From: Candidatus Heimdallarchaeota archaeon
Lineage (GTDB): Archaea > Asgardarchaeota > Heimdallarchaeia > Heimdallarchaeales > Heimdallarchaeaceae
DNA length: 32,250 nt
NCBI GenBank assembly: GCA_023705905.1
Contig: BPTK01000020.1
Span: 1-32,250, forward strand
Direction: 5' to 3'
Under the pieces are notes generated by a model that was not told where the DNA came from, did not search any database, and saw only the letters and a program-made list of their open reading frames with translations. Below are positions 14,902 to 21,205 of the stretch, one piece after another (the first letter of the stretch is position 1; the number at the start of each line of letters is the position of its first letter). Both the position numbers and the translations under genes were made by a program.

Positions 14902-15315
14902 TTACACCTTCTCAATATTGATTACTGGTGGGTTTTCAGATTCAAGAATAGCCCGAGTAATAAAAATATCTATGATTTTGAAGAGATAATCTTTCCGATA
15001 CATCCACTCATACTCATTCCTTTTGGTTTCAATATATTTCTTTTTTGAAATAGGGTTATTACACTGAATTGCATCATCTTGTATCTGAAGCATTTTCGTT
15101 TCAAGTGCCTTTTTCAATTTCTTTTGATAATCTATGCATGTCTGATATGCTATCGTATCTTTAGAGAGAAACATTTCGATTATATCAGTGGTTTCATCAA
15201 AGAGATCGCCATCACGAGCAGTCATTGTGTTCAGTAGCTCCCCTAATTTCATTCTTAGAAGAGATTCAATTGTTATCTTTCCATCTTCACTTGCTGTCTT
15301 TTTCTCCATAATCAC
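14902..15315 (-). CDS. Helical, possibly coiled-coil protein (137 aa)
   Basis: Almost wholly charged helix, with ESLLRMKLGELLNTM near the start, a central YQKKLKKALETKMLQIQ, and a hydrophobic C-terminal stretch (YLFKIIDIFITRAIL). It has no transmembrane segment. Seven bases separate its stop from the ATPase start. Probably a partner of the ATPase or an internal virion protein, inferred from position. Confidence 0.65.
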   Translation of the reverse strand: MIMEKKTASEDGKITIESLLRMKLGELLNTMTARDGDLFDETTDIIEMFLSKDTIAYQTCIDYQKKLKKALETKMLQIQDDAIQCNNPISKKKYIETKRNEYEWMYRKDYLFKIIDIFITRAILESENPPVINIEKV

Positions 15316-15322
15316 CCTTCGA

Positions 15323-15739
15323 TTAGAATATGCCTGAAAATAGGCCTATGATATCCTCCCAGAAAAGGAACACTACAAGCCCTATGCCTCCAGCAATTGC
15401 AAGCACATAAAGGATATTCCAATTAGTGCCACCCAACGCGATTACTTTCGGTCGAGCTGTGTTTCTCATGTACTCAATCACCCTAGCGTTATCGTAGCGG
15501 AGAAGAGTTTTCATGTCCGAAGGAGAGACTTTGATAACCATGTTTTCGATACTGAAAACATCAACAGGAACGCCACCGATGACGATTTCCCCTTTGCCGG
15601 GTTCACTACGGTTCTTTTTGAGTTCATCAACCTGCACTAAAGGAGCTGTTGATTCTTCTTTGTCTTTGTCTTTGTCTTTGACTTTATCAGAAATATGTTC
15701 CTTAATGTCATCTAACAAATCACTTTTGATATTGTTCAT
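15323..15739 (-). CDS. C-terminally anchored membrane protein (138 aa)
   Basis: A charged N-terminus carries a KDKDKDKE tract encoded by a TCTTTG microsatellite (near 15658-15683), which could vary in length by slippage. A soluble middle part (about 40-100) with VPVDVFSIENMVIKV follows, then a C-terminal helix (ILYVLAIAGGIGLVVFLFW) and a short amphipathic end. The anchor places the soluble part inside the cell or virion. No family recognised. The start overlaps the 184-aa gene by 4 nt. Confidence 0.7.
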   Translation of the reverse strand: MNNIKSDLLDDIKEHISDKVKDKDKDKEESTAPLVQVDELKKNRSEPGKGEIVIGGVPVDVFSIENMVIKVSPSDMKTLLRYDNARVIEYMRNTARPKVIALGGTNWNILYVLAIAGGIGLVVFLFWEDIIGLFSGIF

Positions 15740-16290
15740 GTTGTTTCCTCCTTTCTCTTTTGATATGTTGATATTTCTGTTTCCTTCTCTTGAGGCAATT
15801 TTTCTTTTTTTCTAGTGATAAATTTCCTTAATTCATGAAGACTTTTCACATTCCAAACTCTTTTTGCAAAAGAGGCATACAGACATAACCCTAAATCAAC
15901 AGAATGACCCACGCCCTCAGGAACGATCCTGATAGCGTGACCTGCGAATCTATATGTTTGAAAGTCCTGAATCTGCTGATCGAGCTTCTTAGAAAAACTA
16001 TGTCGCTCCAGCTTCCTCATAGCAGGAGTCACAATGATGTCACGATCCCCGTATACATACAGCCAATGGATCTTGCTTCGTTTAGGGTCATCAAGAAGAT
16101 GGATAAGGGTTGAATCCATCGCTCTGAAATGTATCAGTAGCAGACTCATCAATATCAATATAACACCTATAATCATGAACATCAACACAATTATAAATGG
16201 TATAAAAAAACTAAAAAGTATACATAACACCATCAACATAAGTCCTATCAGCATCAGCATATAACTTCTTGCAAAAATCATTTTTTTCAT
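15736..16290 (-). CDS. Membrane protein with two N-terminal helices and a soluble domain (184 aa)
   Basis: Two long hydrophobic helices (about residues 7-30 and 32-53) are followed by a cytoplasmic-looking domain with IHWLYVYGDRDIIVTPAM and RFAGHAIRIVPEGVGHSVDL, and a lysine/glutamate-rich tail. The position between other membrane proteins of the putative virion operon suggests an envelope or assembly component. No family recognised. Confidence 0.7.
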   Translation of the reverse strand: MKKMIFARSYMLMLIGLMLMVLCILFSFFIPFIIVLMFMIIGVILILMSLLLIHFRAMDSTLIHLLDDPKRSKIHWLYVYGDRDIIVTPAMRKLERHSFSKKLDQQIQDFQTYRFAGHAIRIVPEGVGHSVDLGLCLYASFAKRVWNVKSLHELRKFITRKKEKLPQEKETEISTYQKRKEETT

Positions 16291-16305
16291 TTCTCCTATT
16301 TTTTT

Positions 16306-16746
16306 CTATTGTTTTTTTGGTTTTATGGCAGAAACTACTCTACCAGTAAGCGACTTCTTCTTCTTTATATTTTCAACAATATCTCCCACGAGCTCCTTTC
16401 GCTCAACACCTCGAAGTGCATACATCATCCCCATTGCTCCAATCGAACGAGAGCTCTGCATCATCATGAGCTCCATCGCCATGAGCTGATGAGCACGTTC
16501 ATATGCACCCCACTCAAGTAGGATGGCGATTTCTTCAAAGGCACAGATCATAGCAAATCTTTCATGACGCTCAATATTCCCAAGTGCCATGATGTTACAA
16601 TAAAGAATGGAAAATTCCTTGAACTTCTCCTGCTCCGATATCGGAATTGCAGGACTTAACAAATACTCAGCTACCGTTATGCCAACGTCTGTAGCATTGA
16701 CTTCTTTTTCAAGTTTAACAAGCTTATAGTTTTCTGTGTCTTCCAT
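16306..16746 (-). CDS. Helical soluble protein (146 aa)
   Basis: Predicted all-helical with several methionine-rich segments (AYERAHQLMAMELMMMQ) and a basic C-terminal tail (KKKKSLTGRVVSAIKPKKQ) suited to binding DNA or acidic lipid. It overlaps the upstream RHH-membrane gene by 23 nt and lies 15 nt before the 184-aa gene. Could be an internal virion or nucleoprotein component; that is an inference from basic tail and context. Confidence 0.65.
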   Translation of the reverse strand: MEDTENYKLVKLEKEVNATDVGITVAEYLLSPAIPISEQEKFKEFSILYCNIMALGNIERHERFAMICAFEEIAILLEWGAYERAHQLMAMELMMMQSSRSIGAMGMMYALRGVERKELVGDIVENIKKKKSLTGRVVSAIKPKKQ

Positions 16747-17038
16747 TATTTCGCTTCCTTAAAATTAGCATTGTTATCACAAAGATGATACTTGATGATA
16801 AAATCCATGGCAATAAAAGATCAATATAGGGAAAAAAGAGTATGATGAAACCTAAAATGATGACAAGCATGATCGACAAATTAATGAGTACTGCATCACT
16901 TAATTGTCTATAGAAAGGATGACGTATCGCCGTGACAGCATCACGGAAGAGTTGTGAACGATTGATGTCTTTATGTTTATCAAGCCATTCAAACATCTCA
17001 TACGGAATTATAAGACTGATCCGCTGGTCATCATCCAT
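16724..17038 (-). CDS. RHH DNA-binding domain fused to two membrane helices (104 aa)
   Basis: Residues 5-42 match an RHH domain: strand RISLIIP, helix YEMFEWLDKH, turn, helix NRSQLFRDAVTAI. Two hydrophobic helices follow (about 52-70 and 73-93), and the protein ends in a basic tail (RKRNNGRHRKL). This architecture would tether DNA to a membrane. AGTATATG on the minus strand lies about 30 nt before the ATG, so the message may be leaderless; a run of C bases separates the two. It directly follows the capsid-like gene. Confidence 0.75.
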   Translation of the reverse strand: MDDDQRISLIIPYEMFEWLDKHKDINRSQLFRDAVTAIRHPFYRQLSDAVLINLSIMLVIILGFIILFFPYIDLLLPWILSSSIIFVITMLILRKRNNGRHRKL

Positions 17039-17070
17039 TGCGGGGGGGTAGGGGGTGCATTATTCATATA

Positions 17071-17086
17071 CTTTTTGAAAAAAAAA
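17071..17086 (-). terminator. T-tract terminator after the capsid-like gene
   Basis: The minus strand carries ten consecutive T bases (17077-17086) after a C/T-rich run, the usual archaeal termination signal, just upstream of the promoter of the RHH-membrane gene. Confidence 0.45.
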
Positions 17087-17113
17087 GGGGAGAGAGAAGG
17101 GGCCTACTCATTC

Positions 17114-17149
17114 TTAGGAAGGGGCCTTAAAAATATAGAACAGGATGCA
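17114..17149 (-). pseudogene. Remnant of a second capsid-like gene (C-terminal tail only)
   Basis: The minus strand reads CILFYIFKAPS then stop, against CILFYIFKALPKDD at the end of the intact 80-aa gene 100 bp away. Nine residues match, yet several third codon positions differ (for example CTG/CTA, TAT/TAC, ATT/ATA, TTT/TTC). That is the pattern of two genes that diverged under protein-level selection, not a fresh copy. Nothing upstream of CIL matches, so the rest of this paralogue is gone. The match is short, and a chance similarity cannot be excluded. Confidence 0.5.
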
Positions 17150-17152
17150 CTC

Positions 17153-17184
17153 CGAAAAATAATAAGAGTAGGGGGAAAACCCCC
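17153..17184 (-). terminator. Hairpin terminator of the capsid-like gene
   Basis: GGGGG (17171-17175) and CCCCC (17180-17184) form a perfect stem with a 4-base loop, about 30 nt after the stop codon. On the minus strand it is followed by a T-rich run (CTTATTATTTTT). The strong structure fits a highly expressed single gene. Confidence 0.55.
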
Positions 17185-17214
17185 TTGGTTAGTTTTTAGT
17201 TTTTGTTTTCTGTT

Positions 17215-17457
17215 TTAGTCGTCTTTAGGTAGGGCCTTGAATATGTAGAATAGGATGCATATCACTAAAACGAAACCTATCACACCAGCAATTTTTGTCC
17301 ATAATTCGGTAGTGTTGTTTATGTGGCTTTTTGCTTCACTGGATTCAACGATGTCAAGATCTTTCAAATATGCCATAAAAATGTACCCTATGGCGAGTGT
17401 GGCGACTATTACGAGAATTGTAGTGATCGTTGCAACTTTTATTCCCGCCACAAGCAT
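17215..17457 (-). CDS. Candidate major capsid protein, two-helix membrane type (80 aa)
   Basis: The 80-residue protein consists of two strong hydrophobic helices (about 8-31 and 55-72) separated by a polar loop (DLDIVESSEAKSHINNTTE) and ends KALPKDD. Size and layout match the small helical membrane capsid proteins of spindle-shaped archaeal viruses (the VP1/VP3 type of SSV1 and PAV1-like viruses). The gene has its own promoter region with palindromes, its own terminator and a decayed paralogue, as expected of an abundant protein. No Shine-Dalgarno site adjoins the ATG, and the codon before it is TAG; see the leader entry. A sequence search or structure comparison is needed; other two-helix membrane proteins remain possible. 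Confidence 0.6.
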   Translation of the reverse strand: MLVAGIKVATITTILVIVATLAIGYIFMAYLKDLDIVESSEAKSHINNTTELWTKIAGVIGFVLVICILFYIFKALPKDD

Positions 17458-17687
17458 CTACTCTTGAGACTATAGGAAAATTATAACGAACTTTGCAAAC
17501 TTGGTTATCCATTTTCGGTTTTTCACCTCCTACAGTTTTTAATAACCATGATAGAAGAACCAGTTGAAGTTTATATGTATTTGAGATTAAATAATTTTCA
17601 ACAGAAGGCAGTATATACTGAGATGATTAATTATTTTTCAGTATATAATTATTATATACTCCATCTGTTGTCACCGCCCCTAAGGTT
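17458..17687 (-). promoter_or_regulatory. Promoter, operators and leader of the capsid-like gene
   Basis: On the minus strand, ATATAAAC (about 17571-17578) is a TATA box. Upstream are two palindromes sharing the half-site AGTATATA: CAGTATATACTG (17609-17620) and arms AGTATATAA/TTATATACT with a 3-bp spacer (17640-17660). Downstream, GGAGGTGA (17523-17530) is the best ribosome-binding site in the region. It serves ATG 17512, which opens 52 codons in another frame and runs past the capsid-like ATG at 17457. The leader may control translation, or a frameshift (real or sequencing) may separate the two. Confidence 0.5.
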
Positions 17688-17873
17688 TTATTCTATTTTA
17701 GGATCTAATATTCCTCTATGTTTATTCCAATATTCTTTAAACTCAGGCGTTGCCGTTATACTCGTAAGTCTATCATATTGTAATCCACATTTCTCACAAT
17801 AGTAATTGTTGAAAGCACCAGCTTTATGTATAGCTCCTTTGCAAACAATACAAGTTCCCAATTTTCCTCTCAT
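17688..17873 (-). CDS. Small zinc-ribbon protein (61 aa)
   Basis: Two CxxC pairs (CIVCKG and CEKCG), spaced 15 residues apart, make a rubredoxin-like zinc ribbon, followed by a short helical tail (TPEFKEYWNKHRG). Typical of small archaeal DNA- or RNA-binding or transcription-associated proteins. It lies between the coiled-coil gene and the capsid-like gene, so it could regulate late transcription; this is an inference. Confidence 0.7.
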   Translation of the reverse strand: MRGKLGTCIVCKGAIHKAGAFNNYYCEKCGLQYDRLTSITATPEFKEYWNKHRGILDPKIE

Positions 17874-17893
17874 ACGACTCCTAGATTAGATCC

Positions 17894-18088
17894 TTACATT
17901 TTATCAAGATTATTAGCCCACCTCTGCAGGAACTTAAGCAGACCTCCTGATTGTTTTTTGTTACGTTCTTTCTTTTCATCCTTGAGTGCCTTGATTTCTT
18001 TTTTTAGATTTACCTTTTGTTCTGCAGTTTCCTTTTCCTCTTTGAGTTCTTTGAGTTCTTTTTTCAATTCTTCAATATCAGACATCAT
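17894..18088 (-). CDS. Coiled-coil protein, paralogue of 9812-10030 (64 aa)
   Basis: Opens MMSDIEELKKELKELKEEKE and continues as an E/K/L coiled coil to a glycine hinge (SGG), ending in LQRWANNLDKM. The same start and end occur in the protein at 9812-10030, which supports both starts. It overlaps the RHH gene by 11 nt. Possibly an oligomerisation factor; function unknown. Confidence 0.7.
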   Translation of the reverse strand: MMSDIEELKKELKELKEEKETAEQKVNLKKEIKALKDEKKERNKKQSGGLLKFLQRWANNLDKM

Positions 18089-18242
18089 CTTTCACGATTC
18101 CTTTTCTACATAAATCATTTACAACTTTTGATATAGTAGTTTCGGTATCTGTCGAATCTTCTATCTCACCAACTCTCTTTATTATTTTATCCCATATATC
18201 TTTATCAAAGACAATTGATCTTACTGCTACTTCTTCCTTCAT
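18078..18242 (-). CDS. RHH-type small regulator (54 aa)
   Basis: MKEEVAVRSIVFDKDIWDKI at the start gives the RHH strand and first helix; TETTISKVVNDLCRKGIV provides the second helix. The stop lies inside the coiled-coil gene and the start inside the end of the 129-aa gene, so all three are co-translated. A likely DNA-binding repressor; candidate targets are the palindromes at 17609-17660 and 18893-18910. Confidence 0.65.
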   Translation of the reverse strand: MKEEVAVRSIVFDKDIWDKIIKRVGEIEDSTDTETTISKVVNDLCRKGIVKDDV

Positions 18243-18628
18243 GCGACAACCTTAGGTTTTTTCAACCATCTTATTAATTTATAAAACGGATAATTCAAGA
18301 TATGAATATGAGAATTATTCTCAATCCAGATCCTTTCTGCTCTAGCTTTCATTAACTTTCTTTCTGATCTGTTTAATTTCATTTTCACGTGTCCTACACC
18401 TGCCTTATGATTTTTCTTCAGACAAAAAACCTCAATAACTTTACTGCCTATATATGGCATTGATATAACGCCCAGTGTTGCCACTATCATTCCAGTTACC
18501 CACTGTTCTTCTGCTATATAACAGCCATAAACAAAAATCATCATTCCAATAAAACAAAATAATGACATACTAAATATCATTATAATGAGTTTTTTTGTTC
18601 CTATTCTGTCTTTTTCAACTTCAGTCAT
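18239..18628 (-). CDS. Two-helix membrane protein with basic tail (129 aa)
   Basis: Two hydrophobic helices (about 13-35 and 43-61) are followed by a basic, soluble half with KMKLNRSERKLMKARAERI and a tryptophan-rich end (FYKLIRWLKKPK). The positive tail is probably cytoplasmic. No family recognised. Belongs to the small-gene operon that starts near 18890. Confidence 0.65.
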   Translation of the reverse strand: MTEVEKDRIGTKKLIIMIFSMSLFCFIGMMIFVYGCYIAEEQWVTGMIVATLGVISMPYIGSKVIEVFCLKKNHKAGVGHVKMKLNRSERKLMKARAERIWIENNSHIHILNYPFYKLIRWLKKPKVVA

Positions 18629-18648
18629 TTTCGCGCCCTCAGGGTTTT

Positions 18649-18780
18649 CTAAAATAATGATCCTTTATAATGATTTATTAACACTAAAGCCGTCAGAACT
18701 ACCAAAGTAAGAGTGGTCCAACCAGTTATTGCAAGGAATTTCCAAGTTTTTCTATCTATTAGTTCTTCAGTTTTTTTCAT
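18649..18780 (-). CDS. Single-span membrane microprotein (43 aa)
   Basis: ATG 18780 overlaps the stop of the zinc-ribbon gene (ATGA-type overlap) and opens MKKTEELIDRKTWKFLAITG, followed by a hydrophobic helix (LTLVVLTALVLI) and a short tail. Exact chaining supports translation. Function unknown. Confidence 0.6.
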   Translation of the reverse strand: MKKTEELIDRKTWKFLAITGWTTLTLVVLTALVLINHYKGSLF

Positions 18781-18890
18781 TTTTTAACACCTGCCTTATA
18801 TGGTCTCTGACATCGAGGACACTTAGTGGGTCTCTTTCGTGACCTGCGAAACCAAACATGGCCACATTCGATGCACTTCTCTTCTATCAT
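18777..18890 (-). CDS. Zinc-ribbon microprotein (37 aa)
   Basis: The start is set at ATG 18890 (MIEEKCIECGHVWFRR), because a TATA box and operator lie directly upstream; the longer frame to 18971 runs through that promoter. Two CxxC pairs (CIEC and CPRC), separated by a basic R/K segment, form a zinc ribbon. A probable nucleic-acid-binding regulator and the first gene of its operon. Confidence 0.65.
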   Translation of the reverse strand: MIEEKCIECGHVWFRRSRKRPTKCPRCQRPYKAGVKK

Positions 18891-18892
18891 AA

Positions 18893-18921
18893 GTATACGT
18901 ATACGTATACCGCATATAAAA
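18893..18921 (-). promoter_or_regulatory. Promoter with triple GTATAC operator
   Basis: The minus strand has a TATA-type box (TTTTATATG, 18913-18921) about 27 nt before ATG 18890, a leaderless spacing. Between box and start lies GTATAC repeated three times (18893-18910), a self-complementary run ideal for a dimeric repressor covering the start site. Confidence 0.6.
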
Positions 18922-18930
18922 CTATCGATT

Positions 18931-19269
18931 TCACTTTTCCTTGATGCCGAAATGCTTGATGATTGCTTCAAGCATCACCTTATTTTTGTTTACCTTCTCC
19001 TTTAATTTCACAAGTTCAGGGTTCTTATTGAACGTATAGACCTGTGAAGAAGGAAGAATAAATTTTGTATCAATAAAAACAATACCGGTTATACCTATAA
19101 CTATTATTATCGCCCAATAATACCATTCAAACCCCATAGGTGATTGTATGATGTACAAATAAAATATCATTACAAAATTCACTATCGCTATATATGAAGC
19201 TAATCTCATCTGCCAGACCTTCAACTTACCCGCCATGATACTTGCTTTCTTCAATCTATGTTTCATCAT
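18931..19269 (-). CDS. Two-helix membrane protein with C-terminal coiled coil (112 aa)
   Basis: A basic N-terminus precedes two hydrophobic helices (about 22-42 and 48-68), then a soluble tail ending in a lysine-rich coiled coil (ELVKLKEKVNKNKVMLEAI). Either of the first two methionines could start it. It lies 11 nt after the lipid/glycan-modification gene and may be co-transcribed with it. No family recognised. Confidence 0.65.
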   Translation of the reverse strand: MMKHRLKKASIMAGKLKVWQMRLASYIAIVNFVMIFYLYIIQSPMGFEWYYWAIIIVIGITGIVFIDTKFILPSSQVYTFNKNPELVKLKEKVNKNKVMLEAIIKHFGIKEK

Positions 19270-19280
19270 AAAAAATCCAC

Positions 19281-20630
19281 CTATTTTTCCTTTTGATATA
19301 TATAAAAATTTGCATGCAATTCATATCTGTTTTTGATTTCCTTTATCAAATCCCATTCTGGCAGATTGTTTTCTATCCATCTTGTAAATTGTCTATGCTT
19401 CACATGATTTCTTTGTTTAGTATTCATATTAGAAGAATAAATAATTACAAAATTATTAGATAATGAAAATACCCGCTTCATATAGAGATTAAATATTTCA
19501 TCCTCAACAAGATGATAAATCACATCTAACGATAAAGTAAGATCTGCTGTTATAGATTTGTTGTCTTCAAAGTATTTTGGTTCATACAAAGAGAAACTCT
19601 TTGTTTTGTCATTCTTAAAATGGTTCATGCACAATTCTAGTGCAGTATTTGAAACATCCAAACCAATATAATTTGGAAAAACAAGTAAGGATAATTGGTT
19701 GCCATCGCCACAACCGAGTTCTATAACTGAATTAATTTCATTATTTTCTACAAATGAATTTATAATTTCAGCTTTGAATTTAGCAAATTTACCTTGTGAA
19801 CCCGCTCCAGAATTACCGCCATCGCTATATCTTTTTTCCCAATATCTGGACGACCCGTGGAAAAAGAAATTTCTTACCAATCCTGTTTTTATGATGAGAG
19901 TTACCGCATACAAAATTAGAAAATATAAAAGAATTATAAATAATCCGATTCCTCTAACATTATTATTGATGACCCCCAAAACTATGTCAATTATGGTAAA
20001 TGCTGTGATTCCCACACAAATATAGAGTGCGTCTCCATAGCTCCCTATTTTACTTCTTTGTAATCTCTCACCCTTTGTTTTATTCACATTGAGAATTTTA
20101 CCTATAAAAATGAATATCCCACGATTCCCTGATGGTTTTTTTAATAAATTATAAAGTTGCCGTCTTATTCCATGTAACGTCCACGTCCCAAACCATAAGA
20201 TAGCCGTTAGCACCCCAATAATTATTGGAAGGAAATGTTCCCCTGACCGGATTGATATCCCTATACCTACAGCTGGAAAAAGCATATGTGGAACAACTCT
20301 TATATTAAGCCAATCCAAAGTGCCACCTATCCCTTTAGGGGTACATCTATATCTTGCAATCTTACCATCACAGTAATCACATATAAACCAAAAGTTCAAA
20401 AAAAAGACAGCGATGAGAAGAGAAATATTACTACCATATGCAAAAAAAATGGCTGAAAGTCCGCCAAACACTATTCCAGCTGATGAAACTTGATTTGCAG
20501 TAATTCTAGTGTATAATAATATCTTTGCAAGATAGAGCGCTATCTCATCATAAAGACGAAGGACATATGAAAGCTTTTTCGCCTTCTCTTTTGCACATAA
20601 CTTTCTTAGTTCCTCTATCTTTTCAACCAT
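19281..20630 (-). CDS. CDP-alcohol phosphatidyltransferase-like protein fused to a class I methyltransferase (449 aa)
   Basis: Residues 1-255 are multispanning and hold D85-x2-D88-G-x2-A92-R93-x8-G102-x3-D106, the CDP-alcohol phosphatidyltransferase signature. The last aspartate of the usual D-x3-D is replaced: D106 is followed by WLN and then I110. That residue is normally the catalytic base, so activity may be lost or changed. Residues 260-449 are a separate SAM methyltransferase with motif I ELGCGDGNQ (304-312) and acidic motif GLDVS. The fusion suggests transfer of a headgroup or glycan-linked alcohol followed by methylation, in the membrane. Last gene of the glycosylation operon. Confidence 0.85.
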   Translation of the reverse strand: MVEKIEELRKLCAKEKAKKLSYVLRLYDEIALYLAKILLYTRITANQVSSAGIVFGGLSAIFFAYGSNISLLIAVFFLNFWFICDYCDGKIARYRCTPKGIGGTLDWLNIRVVPHMLFPAVGIGISIRSGEHFLPIIIGVLTAILWFGTWTLHGIRRQLYNLLKKPSGNRGIFIFIGKILNVNKTKGERLQRSKIGSYGDALYICVGITAFTIIDIVLGVINNNVRGIGLFIILLYFLILYAVTLIIKTGLVRNFFFHGSSRYWEKRYSDGGNSGAGSQGKFAKFKAEIINSFVENNEINSVIELGCGDGNQLSLLVFPNYIGLDVSNTALELCMNHFKNDKTKSFSLYEPKYFEDNKSITADLTLSLDVIYHLVEDEIFNLYMKRVFSLSNNFVIIYSSNMNTKQRNHVKHRQFTRWIENNLPEWDLIKEIKNRYELHANFYIYQKEK

Positions 20631-20641
20631 ACATCAGCTCT

Positions 20642-21205
20642 TCATTTTTCAAGTCTATAAATTATCACCTCAGTATAGACTGTTTGATTCATAGGAAGCG
20701 CAATCCATCTATGTGAAAGAGGAGGAAAACGAACATATGTTCCGACAATTTTTACAATCCTTAACTTACAAATCCTTACAAGATTACGCATATTGGTTTT
20801 TCTAAAACAGTGAATGTGAGTTATTTCCTCACCAATGCCATTGAAAAAATCGCCATACAAAATTCTATTATTACTAGGAGTAGATATTATTATTCTTCCC
20901 TTCTCCGATAGAACTTCTCTGCACTCCATTAGTAATGTTTTAAAGTGTTCGATATGCTCAATAAACTCATTTAGAAAAACAACATCAAATTTTTTATCGG
21001 AAACTTCCCTCGGCAGACCATTCTCCAAGTCATGTGTTATATCCCCTCCTTCGACATCAATACCTGTATATTCAACATCTTTTGGTAGCAATGTTTTTAT
21101 TATCTTATCCTTGCCACACCCTAAGTCTAAAACTGTTTCACCATTGGAAACATTACCAACAGATATAGTTTTGTTAATTCTATATTTAATTCCTTTGTTT
21201 TTCAT
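20642..21205 (-). CDS. Class I SAM-dependent methyltransferase (187 aa)
   Basis: Motif I is VLDLGCGKDK (about residues 25-34), followed by the acidic motif GIDVEGGDI and the post-motif strand DVVFLNEFIEHIEHF typical of the UbiE/type-11 methyltransferases found in polysaccharide clusters. The end of the protein is basic. It overlaps the preceding glycosyltransferase stop by 4 nt, so it probably methylates a sugar or lipid intermediate produced by the neighbouring enzymes. Confidence 0.85.
   Translation of the reverse strand: MKNKGIKYRINKTISVGNVSNGETVLDLGCGKDKIIKTLLPKDVEYTGIDVEGGDITHDLENGLPREVSDKKFDVVFLNEFIEHIEHFKTLLMECREVLSEKGRIIISTPSNNRILYGDFFNGIGEEITHIHCFRKTNMRNLVRICKLRIVKIVGTYVRFPPLSHRWIALPMNQTVYTEVIIYRLEK

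Noticed and set aside
16973-17218. 81-aa plus-strand open frame
   Set aside because: It covers the promoter of the RHH-membrane gene, the terminators and the capsid remnant; its lysine/glycine runs come from homopolymer tracts.
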